Positions 26,663-36,226 of a stretch of 64,000 nucleotides of DNA are shown here, one piece after another (the first letter of the stretch is position 1; the number at the start of each line of letters is the position of its first letter). The DNA is from Granulicella sp. L46. GTDB taxonomy: Bacteria > Acidobacteriota > Terriglobia > Terriglobales > Acidobacteriaceae. The notes beneath the pieces were generated by a model. It had not been told where the DNA came from. It ran no database searches and worked only from the letters and a program-made list of their open reading frames with translations. The stretch spans positions 510,403-574,402 of the forward strand of contig NZ_LMUT01000012.1 of NCBI RefSeq assembly GCF_009765785.1. Reading direction: 5' to 3'. A program made the translations under genes and the position numbers.

Positions 26663-27868
26663 ATGATCCAACCCCACATGCTCATGGCTGCACGACGACC
26701 CACACTCGCCGCCATCGCCCTCCCGGCAATTCTGCTGCTAGCGTCCGCGCCCGGGCTGGATGCTGCCGGGCCGCCTGCTACGCCGACGCCCAGCCATAAC
26801 GAGGTGCTTCAGTCGCCAGCGGGCATCACCGAGGTCGGGCTGCTCAACGGCGCCTCCTATCGCATCGACATACCGCTGCACTGGAACCACTCGCTGGTGG
26901 TCTTCTATCACGGGTATGCGCTGCAGCCCGTCAGCTATCACATTGCCGCGCGACTGGCTGGCCAGGAGCAGCCGTTCTTCGAGCGGCATTATGCCGTCAT
27001 TCAAAGCGCTTTCTCGAAGACCGGATGGGCGCTGGAGCAGGCCTATCCCGAGACCGATGCGTTGCGCCGCTACTTCATCAAGAAGTATGGCCAGCCCAAC
27101 GAGACCTACGTCGCGGGCGGCTCCATGGGCGGCCAGTTGGTCGCGGTAACGCTGGAGCTCAATCCCAAGCCGTACCTGGGAGGGCTCGACCTGTGCGGCT
27201 CGGTCGGGCCAACGTATGTGAACTTCGATCACCGCTTCGCGATGCGCGCTGCGTTTGACTATTACTTTCCGGGGGTGATGCCGCCGCTGGTGCCTGTCCC
27301 GGCGAGTTTCGAGGACACGATCGCCGATCGGGACAAGGTGTTCGATGCGCTGCGTGCGGATCCTGCCGCCGCGACCGCTATGCGCAATCTGACCGGTCTG
27401 CACAACGACGCGAACCTTGCGCACGATATTGCGTACTGGACGTTCATCGTCAAAGACCTGCAACAGCGAGCGGGCGGCAACCCCTTTGACAACAGGAATT
27501 TTGTTTACAACGGCACCAGTCCGAGCAGTGCGGGCGACGATTTCGAGCTAAATGAGAAGGTGAGACGCTACACCGCGTCCCCCCAGGCGCGCGCCTACAT
27601 GTTGCACCATTACACACCGACCGGCCGGCTGGGCCGCCCCATGCTCGCCCTGCACACGATCTACGATCCCATCGTGCAGCTGAGCCAGCTCGAGTTGTAT
27701 GAGGACGAGGTCCAGGTTGCGGGGGCAGAACAGAATCTGGTGCAACAGGTCGTCGACCGGGAGGGTCACTGCGACTTCACCCAGGACGAGATCGGCGATG
27801 CCTTCGATGCGATGGTCCGCTGGGCAAAGGGCGGGCCGCGGCCTGTACCCGGGGTGATTAAACCCTGA
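26663..27868 (+). CDS. Secreted alpha/beta hydrolase of unknown substrate
   Basis: The protein (up to 401 residues) starts with a signal peptide (TLAAIALPAILLLASAPGLDAA; ATG 26663, 26678 and 26684 are all possible starts). The mature part has the alpha/beta-hydrolase features VVFYHGY (oxyanion region), the nucleophile elbow GGSMGG, an acid-region LHTIYDPIVQ and a late EGHCDFT with the probable catalytic His. Similar proteins are annotated as tannase/feruloyl-esterase-like or peptidase S9-like; the substrate cannot be assigned. It stands alone between fumC and rel. Confidence 0.75.
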   Translation: MIQPHMLMAARRPTLAAIALPAILLLASAPGLDAAGPPATPTPSHNEVLQSPAGITEVGLLNGASYRIDIPLHWNHSLVVFYHGYALQPVSYHIAARLAGQEQPFFERHYAVIQSAFSKTGWALEQAYPETDALRRYFIKKYGQPNETYVAGGSMGGQLVAVTLELNPKPYLGGLDLCGSVGPTYVNFDHRFAMRAAFDYYFPGVMPPLVPVPASFEDTIADRDKVFDALRADPAAATAMRNLTGLHNDANLAHDIAYWTFIVKDLQQRAGGNPFDNRNFVYNGTSPSSAGDDFELNEKVRRYTASPQARAYMLHHYTPTGRLGRPMLALHTIYDPIVQLSQLELYEDEVQVAGAEQNLVQQVVDREGHCDFTQDEIGDAFDAMVRWAKGGPRPVPGVIKP

Positions 27869-27935
27869 GGCTGCGGGCTCAATACGTGGCGTCCTGCCGC
27901 TGCCAGAGCCTACGTTACGCTCGCGTTACCTCTTC

Positions 27936-27964
27936 ACGACAGCCCTGCACGCGGCCCGTATAAT
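27936..27964 (+). promoter_or_regulatory. Sigma-70 type promoter abutting the rel start
   Basis: ACGACA (27936-27941), a 17-bp spacer and a perfect TATAAT (27959-27964) lie directly before ATG 27970. Transcription would begin at or within a few bases of the ATG, so the mRNA may be leaderless, unless the true start codon is further downstream. Confidence 0.5.
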
Positions 27965-27969
27965 AGAGT

Positions 27970-30426
27970 ATGGAATTTGTGCGGCCGGAGACTTCGGACT
28001 CCAGCGCTCCTGAATCTAGCGCGCCCGCTTCCTCCGGCGCGACCCAAACCAGCGAAACAGGCATCGAGCTCGAAGCAGCGCTCCCCGCCATTCCGCATAC
28101 TCAGAGTGTGTCCAAGGCCTCCGCCGCAGTGGATGGACCCGCCGGCAAGCTTGCGCCGGTGTTTCCAAAGGCGCCGCCCACTGGTCTAATTCCCTCATCC
28201 GACCGCGCGGATTTGGAGGCGCGATTCGAGCATCTGATCGAGACGGTTAAAGCTAATCGCCCGGCCGACGATCTCGACCTCATCCGCTCTGCCTGGGCCT
28301 TTTCCATCCAGAAACACGAAGGGCAGCGCCGTGCATCGGGCGAGGCCTACATTGGCCATCCGCTGGAGGTCGCGCAGGTACTTGCCGAGCTGAAGATGGA
28401 CGCGACGGCCATCGCCGCCGGCCTCTTGCACGATGCCGTGGAAGACACCGATGTTACCGCCAGCGATATCGCCAAACGCTTCGGCGAGCAGGTCGCGCAC
28501 ATCGTTGAGGGCGTCACCAAGCTCGACAAGATCAAGTTTGCGAATCGCGAAGACCACCAAGCCGAGAACATCCGCAAGATGCTTCTGGCAATGGTCACGG
28601 ACCTGCGCGTGGTCATCATCAAGCTCGCTGACCGCCTGCATAACATGCGCACACTCGAGCACCTGAACCCTGAGAAGCAGCGCCGCATCGCTCGCGAAAC
28701 GCTCGATGTGTATGCGCCGCTGGCACATCGTCTCGGCATGGGTAAGCTGCGCGGCGAGCTCGAAGACCTGGCGTTCCGCTACATCGATCCCTTCACGTAC
28801 ACGCAACTCTCGTCCGAAGTCGATTCTCTGCGCGGCGAGGGCGAAGCGTTTTTGCAGCGCATCGTCAGCACACTCGAGACGAAGTTTAAAGAAGTTGGCG
28901 TCACCGCGCGGGTCGAGTCGCGCATCAAGCGGCTCTTTTCTATTCAGCAGAAACTCATCGCCCACAGCATTCCCGTGGAGCAGGTCTACGATCTCTTTGC
29001 CGTTCGCGTGATCACCGAAACCGAGTCCGACTGCTACGCCGTACTCGGCCTGTTGCACAGCATGTGGCGTCCTGTGCCGGGCCGCTTCAAAGACTTCATC
29101 GCGATGCCGCGGCCTAACCTTTACCAGTCGCTGCACACTACTCTGATCGCCGAGGGCGGACACCAGTTTGAGGTGCAGATCCGCACCGAGGACATGCACC
29201 GCGTCGCCGAAGAAGGCATCGCCGCGCACTGGAAGTACAAGGCTACCGACAACGTCAGCGCAAAGGACGAGCAACGCCTGGCGTGGGTTCGTCAGCTGAT
29301 GGAATGGCAGCGCGAGATGAGCGACCCCAACGAGTTCATGTCGACGCTGCGCATCGACTTGTATCCCGAGGAGGTCTACACCTTCACGCCTAAGGGCAAA
29401 GTGATCGTGCTGCCCAAGGACGCGAGCCCGATCGACTTCGCGTATGCGATTCACACGGACGTCGGCCATGCCACTATCGGCGCCAAGGTCAATGGCCGTA
29501 TCGTCCCGCTGCGTACGCGGCTGCGCAATGGCGATATCGTCGAGGTCACCACGCAGGCCGGCCATGCGCCTTCGCGCGATTGGCTGAGCTTTACGAAGAG
29601 TTCGCGCGCGCGCAACAAGATCAAGCACTGGTTGAATGAGAATCAGCGCGCACGTGCCGTTGAGATTGGCAACAAGCTGCTGCAGCGTGAGGCTCGCAAG
29701 TACAAGCTCTCGTTGGAGAAATTCAAGAACCCGGACTACGAGCGCATCGCCTCGGAATACGGTCTGAGCTCCGTGGACGATTTGCTTGCTGGCATCGGCT
29801 TCGGAAAATATTCTGCGCGACAGGTGCTGAACAAACTTGAGCCCGGCAGCACGATGCCTGCAGAGAATACGAGCACCGAATCCGGCACGACCGGCAACAC
29901 GCTCGCGCACATGTCGGAGGCGGTCAAGCGCGTCTTCTTCGGCAAAGGCTCGGACTCGCTGCAGGTGGAAGGCCAGGACGATCTGCTGGTCTATCGCGCC
30001 CGATGTTGTAACCCGATTCGTGGCGAAGAAATTATTGGCTACGTGACGCGCGGCAAGGGTGTCGCGGTGCACGCCCGCAGCTGCCCCAATGTGCAGAACC
30101 TGCTCTACGAGGCCGATCGCCGCATTGATGTGGCCTGGGCTGAGAGTCCCAGCAACGCCTCACCTGGCGCTCCTAAGCCCACTACGTATCCGGTCAAGCT
30201 GGTGATTCTCGTCGACGATCGCTCCGGCCTGCTCAAGGAATTCGCCGCCATCATCTCCGAAGACGGCACCAACATCAAATCCGTTGAGACTCGCCCGGCT
30301 GACGACGAAGCCGTGTACGTCGACTTCGTCATCGAGACGCTTGACCTGCGACACCTTACGCGCCTCACGCAAAATTTGCGCAAGGTGCCGGGCGTGCGCG
30401 ACGTTCATCGCGTGCAGAAGGTTTAG
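27970..30426 (+). CDS. rel: Bifunctional (p)ppGpp synthetase/hydrolase
   Basis: An 818-residue RelA/SpoT-type protein: a disordered Ser/Pro/Ala-rich N terminus (1-75), an HD hydrolase domain (ASGEAYIGHPLEV, GLLHDAVEDTD around 150-157, KLADRLHNMRTL), a synthetase domain (RVESRIKRLFSI, GRFKDFIAMP with the RxKD motif of bifunctional enzymes), TGS domain (DLYPEEVYTFTPKGKV), a zinc-finger/CC region (RARCCNPIRGEEIIGYV) and a C-terminal ACT domain (VKLVILVDDRSGLLKEF). Intact HDxxED argues that it degrades as well as makes the alarmone. It has no Shine-Dalgarno site; a consensus promoter abuts ATG 27970. Confidence 0.95.
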   Translation: MEFVRPETSDSSAPESSAPASSGATQTSETGIELEAALPAIPHTQSVSKASAAVDGPAGKLAPVFPKAPPTGLIPSSDRADLEARFEHLIETVKANRPADDLDLIRSAWAFSIQKHEGQRRASGEAYIGHPLEVAQVLAELKMDATAIAAGLLHDAVEDTDVTASDIAKRFGEQVAHIVEGVTKLDKIKFANREDHQAENIRKMLLAMVTDLRVVIIKLADRLHNMRTLEHLNPEKQRRIARETLDVYAPLAHRLGMGKLRGELEDLAFRYIDPFTYTQLSSEVDSLRGEGEAFLQRIVSTLETKFKEVGVTARVESRIKRLFSIQQKLIAHSIPVEQVYDLFAVRVITETESDCYAVLGLLHSMWRPVPGRFKDFIAMPRPNLYQSLHTTLIAEGGHQFEVQIRTEDMHRVAEEGIAAHWKYKATDNVSAKDEQRLAWVRQLMEWQREMSDPNEFMSTLRIDLYPEEVYTFTPKGKVIVLPKDASPIDFAYAIHTDVGHATIGAKVNGRIVPLRTRLRNGDIVEVTTQAGHAPSRDWLSFTKSSRARNKIKHWLNENQRARAVEIGNKLLQREARKYKLSLEKFKNPDYERIASEYGLSSVDDLLAGIGFGKYSARQVLNKLEPGSTMPAENTSTESGTTGNTLAHMSEAVKRVFFGKGSDSLQVEGQDDLLVYRARCCNPIRGEEIIGYVTRGKGVAVHARSCPNVQNLLYEADRRIDVAWAESPSNASPGAPKPTTYPVKLVILVDDRSGLLKEFAAIISEDGTNIKSVETRPADDEAVYVDFVIETLDLRHLTRLTQNLRKVPGVRDVHRVQKV

Positions 30427-30451
30427 CCAGCGATTCGATTTCGTCGAGAAC

Positions 30452-30844
30452 CTACGACAGGACGGGCACGTTGATCTGCTGTCCTACCTTGACTAGATCC
30501 GGATTGCTGATGCTGTTCGCCGAGGCAATCTCCGTGTAGTGATTCGGGTTGCCGTAGAACAGCTTGCTCACCTTGCTCAGGTTGTCGCCAGGCTTGATCG
30601 TGTAAGGCTGCTCCGCCCCTCCGGTCGTCGCGATCTCGTGCTCCAAATCGCTGTAAGTCGGGTCGACTTGCTTGATCACATCCCATACGCGATTGGCAAT
30701 CACTGTCGACGGAACCTCACCCTTGATGTGCAGCTTTTCGCCATCAAGATCGACGGAGTCCACCTTGGCTCCATACTCTGAAAAGCTATTGAGTGTATCC
30801 AGCACGGGCGCATACTTTTGTTTCAGTGCATTCAGGTCAGCCAT
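30452..30844 (-). CDS. BON-LysM domain protein, Kbp/YgaU-like
   Basis: A 130-residue protein with an N-terminal BON-like region (about 25-60, DSVDLDGEKLHIKGEV... VWDVIKQVDP) and a C-terminal LysM motif (about 80-128, YTIKPGDNLSKVSKLFYGN ... ISNPDLVKVGQQINVP). The same order is found in the E. coli potassium-binding protein Kbp (YgaU), which is cytoplasmic. No signal peptide is seen here either. ATG 30844 is chosen over 30862. It converges on rel with a 25-bp gap. Confidence 0.88.
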   Translation of the reverse strand: MADLNALKQKYAPVLDTLNSFSEYGAKVDSVDLDGEKLHIKGEVPSTVIANRVWDVIKQVDPTYSDLEHEIATTGGAEQPYTIKPGDNLSKVSKLFYGNPNHYTEIASANSISNPDLVKVGQQINVPVLS

Positions 30845-31011
30845 AACGATCCGTCCCTCCATGGACTTTCTAGCTCACCAGATGCCGTTTTCACGTCTCG
30901 AGGATGCTAATTCTCCAACAAAAACTTCATCGCTTTCTTCAAGGAACCCTCATCGCCGCGCAGACAGTGGCGGTCTTCGACGTAAATGCTTCTCACCGCA
31001 GCGGATGTTGC

Positions 31012-32250
31012 CTAGGACAACAACTCCATCCGCTTCGCTGTCCCTGTCAAAACTTCCAGCGCCTTATCGATCTGCGATTGCGTGTGTTCGCTGGTCATGA
31101 TGCAGCGCACGCGCGCCTTGCCTTCGGGCACCGTTGGGAAAGCGATGCCGGTCGCCATCACACCCTGCTCGAAGATTGCACGGCTGAACTCCATCGTCTT
31201 TCGGCCATCACCAATGATGATGGGCGTGATCGGGGTCTCGCTTTTCGGAGTCGTCCGACCGCCGATGTCGAAACCGGCGTGAGTCAATTGCTCCTGGAAA
31301 TAACGGGTGTTCGACCATAGCCGCTCGATACGGTCTGGCTCGTTCTCGAGGATGTCGAAGGCAGCGATGCAGCTAGCGGCGACGCTGGGCGGATGCGAGG
31401 TGGAGAACAGAAACGGCCGCGCGCGATGGTAGAGATAGTCGATGAGATCGCGCGAGCCGCACACATAGCCACCCAGCGCGCCGATCGCCTTGGAAAGCGT
31501 GCCGACCTGCACATCCACGCGCTGCGTGCAGCCAAAGTGATCCACACTGCCGCGGCCGTTACGCCCCAGCACACCGCTGGCGTGCGCGTCGTCCACCATC
31601 ATGATCGCGCCATACTTCTCGCAAAGATACGCCAGCGAACCGACCGGCCCAATGTCGCCATCCATCGAGAACACGCCATCGGTAATCACGAGCTTGTGTC
31701 CGGGCTCGTTTTGAATCTCCTTCAGCAACTCCTCCGCGTGCTCGACATCCTTGTGGCGAAAGACCTTGATCTTGGCGCGCGAGAGCCGCGCTCCATCGAT
31801 GATGCTGGCGTGGTTCAGTTCGTCGGAGAGAATGAAATCTTCTTTGCCCAGGATGCTCGACACGGTTCCAGCATTCGCCGTGAACCCTGATTGAAATACG
31901 ACGCACGCTTCCACGCCCTTGAAGTGCGCAATCTTTTCCTCGAGCTCCATGTGAATACGCATGGTGCCAGCAATGGTGCGAACGGCGCCTGAGCCAACAC
32001 CGTACTTCTCGATCGCAGCCGTCGCGGCTTCACGCAGCTTGGGGTGATCGCAAAGGCCAAGGTAGTTGTTGGAGGCGAGATTGATCACCTCGCGGCCATC
32101 GTAGTGGCACACCGGAGCCTGCGCGTCGTCGAGCACACGCAGTTTGAAATAGGTGCCTTGAATCCGCAGGGCTTCTAACTGCGCGCTTAGGTGCGCCAAC
32201 TGCGGGCGCTTCGACGATGTCTCTCCGAGAAGGGTTGTCGCGATACTCAT
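31012..32250 (-). CDS. kbl: Glycine C-acetyltransferase / KBL-type alpha-oxoamine synthase
   Basis: A 412-residue PLP enzyme of the alpha-oxoamine synthase family. Features: INLASNNYLGLCDHP, GSGAVRTIAGTM, the aspartate in MMVDDAHASGVLG and the PLP lysine in VGTLSKAIGALGGYV. It is closest in appearance to 2-amino-3-ketobutyrate CoA ligase (Kbl), which with threonine dehydrogenase turns threonine into glycine and acetyl-CoA, but no tdh gene is nearby. BioF (8-amino-7-oxononanoate synthase) is the main alternative. Confidence 0.82.
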   Translation of the reverse strand: MSIATTLLGETSSKRPQLAHLSAQLEALRIQGTYFKLRVLDDAQAPVCHYDGREVINLASNNYLGLCDHPKLREAATAAIEKYGVGSGAVRTIAGTMRIHMELEEKIAHFKGVEACVVFQSGFTANAGTVSSILGKEDFILSDELNHASIIDGARLSRAKIKVFRHKDVEHAEELLKEIQNEPGHKLVITDGVFSMDGDIGPVGSLAYLCEKYGAIMMVDDAHASGVLGRNGRGSVDHFGCTQRVDVQVGTLSKAIGALGGYVCGSRDLIDYLYHRARPFLFSTSHPPSVAASCIAAFDILENEPDRIERLWSNTRYFQEQLTHAGFDIGGRTTPKSETPITPIIIGDGRKTMEFSRAIFEQGVMATGIAFPTVPEGKARVRCIMTSEHTQSQIDKALEVLTGTAKRMELLS

Positions 32251-32380
32251 AATGCTTCGATGTTAAACCTTTCTTCCGCTTTAGGCAGCACGCTCAGCGC
32301 CAAGGGGCATCTTACCTACCATGCAAGATCGTGGCGTTAGCCCTTCTTCGCAAGCCATGCGTGCGCATGGAAGGAGATCT

Positions 32381-33298
32381 ATGACCATCCGTAGAACGTT
32401 TCACGTCATCCTCAGCGGTGCCGGAATTTTGACCCTCGCATTCCTCGCAGGCTGCGCCAACAAGGTAAACCGGGCGGTCGATCAGGCCAAGTCGCAGGCA
32501 ACGACGACCAACACGCCGCAACAAGTCCAGTACGTTGATAGCGACGGCAACACGATCACCAAGACCGTACAGCCACCCGCAGCCCAAGGCCAGCAGGCCG
32601 CGGTATCGACGTTGACCACGCCACCGCCGCCGGGACCGAAGCCGCACAGCACGGACCCGGTGATCACGCCGTTAACCTCCGGCGCACAAGGCGCGCCGAT
32701 GCAGGGACAGGATGCTCAGCCTATGGCGATGACGGGTGCCCCCACTGCACCGCAGCCGTCGCAACCGGGCCAGCCGCCTTCGGTCTCGGTTCAAGTTCCT
32801 GCGGGCACGGAGCTCGCCATTCGCATCGATCAGCGCATCAGCGTCAAAACCAGCCAGGCCGGTGACCATTTCAACGGCAACGTAGTTGAGCCAGTGTCGA
32901 CCAACGGCACCGTGGTGATTCCGAACGGCACGCCCGTCAGCGGACGCGTCGTCGAAGCGCATCACAGTGGACACTTCCGCGGACGCTCGGTGCTCGAGTT
33001 GCGGCTGACGGCGATGACCCTCAACGGCTACGAATATCCTCTCGACACGCATGACAGCGTACGCAGCCAGAAGGGCAAGGGACGTCGCTCTGCAGGGATC
33101 ATCGGTGGCATGACCGGCGCCGGCATGCTGATCGGTGGCCTCGCCACCGGCGGCGTCGGCCTGGCGATTGGAGCCGCGGCAGGCGCAGGCGGCGGCACCG
33201 CCATCGCAGGCGCTACCGGCAATCACAATCTCGACATCCCGGCCGAGTCGATCGTGCACTTCCGGCTGGCCGATCCGCTCATCGTGCAGAATCCATGA
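32381..33298 (+). CDS. Lipoprotein with glycine-zipper C terminus
   Basis: A 305-residue envelope protein with a lipoprotein signal (ILTLAFLAGC, lipid-attachment Cys at about 26). A Pro/Gln/Thr-rich linker leads to a beta-rich domain (about 130-240: VPAGTELAIRIDQRISVKT ... GTPVSGRVVEAHHSGHF), then a glycine-zipper stretch (GIIGGMTGAGMLIGGLATGG) that may insert in or pack against membrane. AAGGAG lies immediately before ATG 32381. Proteins of this layout occur widely in Acidobacteria with no known role. Confidence 0.8.
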   Translation: MTIRRTFHVILSGAGILTLAFLAGCANKVNRAVDQAKSQATTTNTPQQVQYVDSDGNTITKTVQPPAAQGQQAAVSTLTTPPPPGPKPHSTDPVITPLTSGAQGAPMQGQDAQPMAMTGAPTAPQPSQPGQPPSVSVQVPAGTELAIRIDQRISVKTSQAGDHFNGNVVEPVSTNGTVVIPNGTPVSGRVVEAHHSGHFRGRSVLELRLTAMTLNGYEYPLDTHDSVRSQKGKGRRSAGIIGGMTGAGMLIGGLATGGVGLAIGAAAGAGGGTAIAGATGNHNLDIPAESIVHFRLADPLIVQNP

Positions 33299-33453
33299 GT
33301 TTGCCCCACGTGCGCAAGACGGCTCATCTCGCGATGGGCCGTTTTGCTTTTCCTGCCTCGTACACTGCAACTTGCGCGTCCCTGGTTCGTCCAACCTTCC
33401 AGATAAGCGCACCCGCTACACTGAGGATGGAACTTCCGCTGCGCCCGCACACC

Positions 33454-34623
33454 ATGAAGCCTGTCGCCACCATCCTCTGCTCCATTGCGCTGCTCGCCGC
33501 TGCGTTCTCGCACGCGCAGAACCCGGCACCCGGTACGCAGGCCCCCTCCGAAAACAATTCTCAGACGGCGTCGATCACGGTCAGATCTAACCTGGTCATC
33601 GTTCCCGCTCTGGTGCGAACCAAGTCTGGCGAGCTCGTCTACACGCTCAAGGCTGACGACTTCATTCTTACCGATAATGGCGTCGTCCAGAAGCTGCGGC
33701 TTGAGCAGGACACCGGCAGCGAGCCGCTGGCCATGGTCATCGTCGCGCAGACGGGTGGGGACGCCTCCGCGCATCTCGATCAGTACCAGCATCTCGGCCC
33801 CATGCTCGACAATATGCTCGGCGGCGTCGATCATCGCGTTGCCGTGGTTGGCTTCGACAGCAAGCCCATCCTGCTGCACGGCTTCACCTCCAACCTCGAC
33901 TTCATCAGCCACTCGCTCGACATCCTGGAGCCGGGCGACAACCACGCAGCGGTGCTCGACGCCATCGTGTACGCGGTTAACCTGCTTCGCCAGCAACCCA
34001 CCACTTACCGCCGCGCCATCCTTCTGCTCTCGCAGACCACGGATAACGGTAGCAACGTAGCGGAGCTGGACGCGCTGCATGCGATCAGCGACACCAACAC
34101 GGTCATGTATAGCGTCGGGTTCCACACGACAGGAACAGACGAAGGAAAAGAAGCCGCGAAGTTCGGCTCTCCATACACGCCACCGCTTGAACCTGGCCCG
34201 CAGCATGGCTGCTTCAGTCGCGATCTCGGCACCGACGCTGACGGCAATCCGATTAAGCCGACGGAGAGCGCCGGCTCGCAGGACTTGAACTGTGTGGAGG
34301 AACTTTTACCTCCGCTGCGCCTCGCACATCTTGCCGAAATTGCCGCGCGCAATGCGCTGCGCCACGACATCTCGGAGTCGGTCGCGCATCTCACCGGTGG
34401 CGAATACTTCAAGTTCAAGAATACGAAGACGCTTGACCATGATCTGTTTACGATCGCCAACCACATTCCCAATCGCTATGTGCTGAGCTTCGTGCCGACG
34501 TCGCCCACCCCCGGCTTCCACTCCATCGTGCTCAAGTTGCACGACGAGTCGAAGCTCTCCGTCGAAGCGCGAAATGGCTACTGGGTGAATGCAGACGACG
34601 GCTCGTCCGCGCCGCAACCCTGA
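33454..34623 (+). CDS. VWFA-related acidobacterial secreted protein
   Basis: The 389-residue protein has a signal peptide (ATILCSIALLAAAFSHA) and a VWFA-related domain of the acidobacterial type: SNLVIVPALVRTKSGELVYTL, DFILTDNGVVQKL, then HRVAVVGFDSKP and a late NRYVLSFVPTSP. The usual DxSxS metal-binding site of true VWA domains is replaced (VIVAQTGGDAS), as often in this family. Start ATG 33454 places the signal peptide at the N terminus; ATG 33427 is an alternative. Its role is unknown; it converges on hslR with a 12-bp gap. Confidence 0.85.
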   Translation: MKPVATILCSIALLAAAFSHAQNPAPGTQAPSENNSQTASITVRSNLVIVPALVRTKSGELVYTLKADDFILTDNGVVQKLRLEQDTGSEPLAMVIVAQTGGDASAHLDQYQHLGPMLDNMLGGVDHRVAVVGFDSKPILLHGFTSNLDFISHSLDILEPGDNHAAVLDAIVYAVNLLRQQPTTYRRAILLLSQTTDNGSNVAELDALHAISDTNTVMYSVGFHTTGTDEGKEAAKFGSPYTPPLEPGPQHGCFSRDLGTDADGNPIKPTESAGSQDLNCVEELLPPLRLAHLAEIAARNALRHDISESVAHLTGGEYFKFKNTKTLDHDLFTIANHIPNRYVLSFVPTSPTPGFHSIVLKLHDESKLSVEARNGYWVNADDGSSAPQP

Positions 34624-34635
34624 GTCGCTTGAACT

Positions 34636-35013
34636 TCACTCCCCGGAAAATTTATGGATCAGGCGCCGATCGCGCTTGGTTGGCCGACGAGATGGCGCTG
34701 GCTGGGACGCAAACATCGCCTTGCGCTCGTCGGCAGCCTTCGCCCGCGCCTGCTTGCTGTCTTCGGTTTCCCGATAGAGAGCTTGTGCAACCGCCGCGGG
34801 ACCGCGCACCTCGCTAAGCGTCAGGACCTCGATGACGAAGTCGCCGGCCTCGTTGCGCACCTGCAGCACGTCACCCACGCGCACCTCACGCGCTGCCTTG
34901 GCGAGAATTCCATTCGACTGTACGCGCCCCAGCTCGCATGCCTTCGACGCCAGCGCACGCGTCTTGAAGAATCGCGCCGCCCACAACCATTTGTCGATGC
35001 GTACACCGTTCAC
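34636..35013 (-). CDS. hslR: S4-domain RNA-binding protein, Hsp15-like
   Basis: A 125-residue basic protein with an N-terminal S4 domain (MNGVRIDKWLWAARFFKTRA, then ACELGRVQSNG and VRVGDVLQV). Hsp15 rescues stalled 50S subunits carrying a peptidyl-tRNA in E. coli. The start overlaps the miaA stop by 4 bp, making it the last gene of the tonB-like/small membrane/miaA operon. Confidence 0.88.
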   Translation of the reverse strand: MNGVRIDKWLWAARFFKTRALASKACELGRVQSNGILAKAAREVRVGDVLQVRNEAGDFVIEVLTLSEVRGPAAVAQALYRETEDSKQARAKAADERKAMFASQPAPSRRPTKRDRRLIHKFSGE

Positions 35014-35996
35014 TGCAGCTTCCCTCCTTCAATCAGGCTTCGGGACCACTGCAGCGCTTCCTCCTGCACGGCAGCCTCATCGCCAAAACCCTCGAGCCAG
35101 CGCATCGCTTCCACTCTACGAAACCACGTACCCTGCCGCTTCGCGTAGTTGCGATGTCCCTGCTGTGCCGCCGCGATGGCTGCATCGAGTGTGCTCTCGC
35201 CGCGCAGGACTTGCATTGCCTGGGCGTATCCCAGTGCGGCCAGCGAGCGACAGGTATCGCCATATCGTTCCCGCAGCATCTCTGTTTCTGCCAGCAATCC
35301 GCGCTCGAACATCGCTGCCGCACGATCGTTGATGCGGGCGTAGAGTTTCTCCCGAATAGTCTTCGACGTGATCGGTGCGAGGCCCATCTGCAGCACGCGA
35401 TAGCCGTGCAATGCATCACGCCCCGCCTGCCATTGCTCGGTCTGCGGCTGACGCGCGGCCAGCGTTACCTCGATGCTGCGCATCAGCTTCGGCACATCGT
35501 TCGGATGGATAAGCATAGCTGCCTGGGAGTCGAGTCGCTGCAATATGCGATGCAGCCATACGGATCCACGCTGCTTGGCGCGCATACGCAGCCGATCGCG
35601 CAACGCGTCGTTTCGCTTCGGCGCCGGGGCTAAACCTTCCAGCAGCGCACGCAGATACAGCCCTGTCCCACCGGCGACGATTGGAATCCGACCACGTGCG
35701 CGAATGCCTGCGATAGCCTCGCGTGCAGCTCGCGCATAATCTCCCGCGGTGCAGGCTTCATCAGGCCAGTAGAGATCGATGCAATGATGCGGAACGCGCT
35801 GCCGCTCCGCAAGCGTTGGCTTTGCCGTGCCAATCTCCATGAGCCGATACACCGCAACCGAGTCGCAGCTGACGATCTCGCCGCCGAGCTCTTCGGCCAG
35901 GCGCAGCGCCAACGCAGTCTTTCCGCTCGCGGTCGGGCCGGCCACCACCAGCAGCGGATACTCGTTCTCTCCGCGCGCCTCCACTAGGGTCGCCAC
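35010..35996 (-). CDS. miaA: tRNA dimethylallyltransferase
   Basis: A 328-residue MiaA, which adds the dimethylallyl group to A37 of tRNAs reading UNN codons. Seen: P-loop VVAGPTASGKTALALRLAEE, the SCDSVAVYRLMEIGTAKP segment, VGGTGLY-equivalent VAGGTGLYLRALLEG, and the C-terminal region with YAKRQGTWFRR. It overlaps its upstream neighbour by 13 bp and hslR by 4 bp. Confidence 0.96.
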   Translation of the reverse strand: MATLVEARGENEYPLLVVAGPTASGKTALALRLAEELGGEIVSCDSVAVYRLMEIGTAKPTLAERQRVPHHCIDLYWPDEACTAGDYARAAREAIAGIRARGRIPIVAGGTGLYLRALLEGLAPAPKRNDALRDRLRMRAKQRGSVWLHRILQRLDSQAAMLIHPNDVPKLMRSIEVTLAARQPQTEQWQAGRDALHGYRVLQMGLAPITSKTIREKLYARINDRAAAMFERGLLAETEMLRERYGDTCRSLAALGYAQAMQVLRGESTLDAAIAAAQQGHRNYAKRQGTWFRRVEAMRWLEGFGDEAAVQEEALQWSRSLIEGGKLQ

Positions 35997-36226
35997 CAGC
36001 CATGGAAGAACACGCGGTCCAGGCCCGCGCGTGCCATGCTTCCGACCAGCAACACGACAGCTAGGAGGATCAGACCGCGCACCACGCTACGGCGCTCAGT
36101 CTTTTCCCGTTCGCTTCGATAGCGCGCAAATGCCTGGCGATCCCGCTCGAACGCGGGCGTCAATGCGGGTAACTGGGGAGGTGCTGCACGGTGCTCGTCT
36201 ACACGCTCGGAACCGTGCATCGTCAC
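35984..36226 (-). CDS. Small membrane protein of unknown function
   Basis: An 80-residue protein with a charged N-terminal half (PAFERDRQAFARYRSEREKTERR) and one membrane segment (SVVRGLILLAVVLLVGSMA). It overlaps the TonB-like gene by 4 bp and miaA by 13 bp, so it is translated as part of that operon. The context suggests a link to the TonB-like protein, but no family is recognised. Confidence 0.75.
   Translation of the reverse strand: MTMHGSERVDEHRAAPPQLPALTPAFERDRQAFARYRSEREKTERRSVVRGLILLAVVLLVGSMARAGLDRVFFHGWWRP

Noticed and set aside
28195-30072. A 625-codon open frame antisense to rel
   Set aside because: The sense strand encodes an unmistakable RelA/SpoT protein; the antisense product is low-complexity and domain-free.
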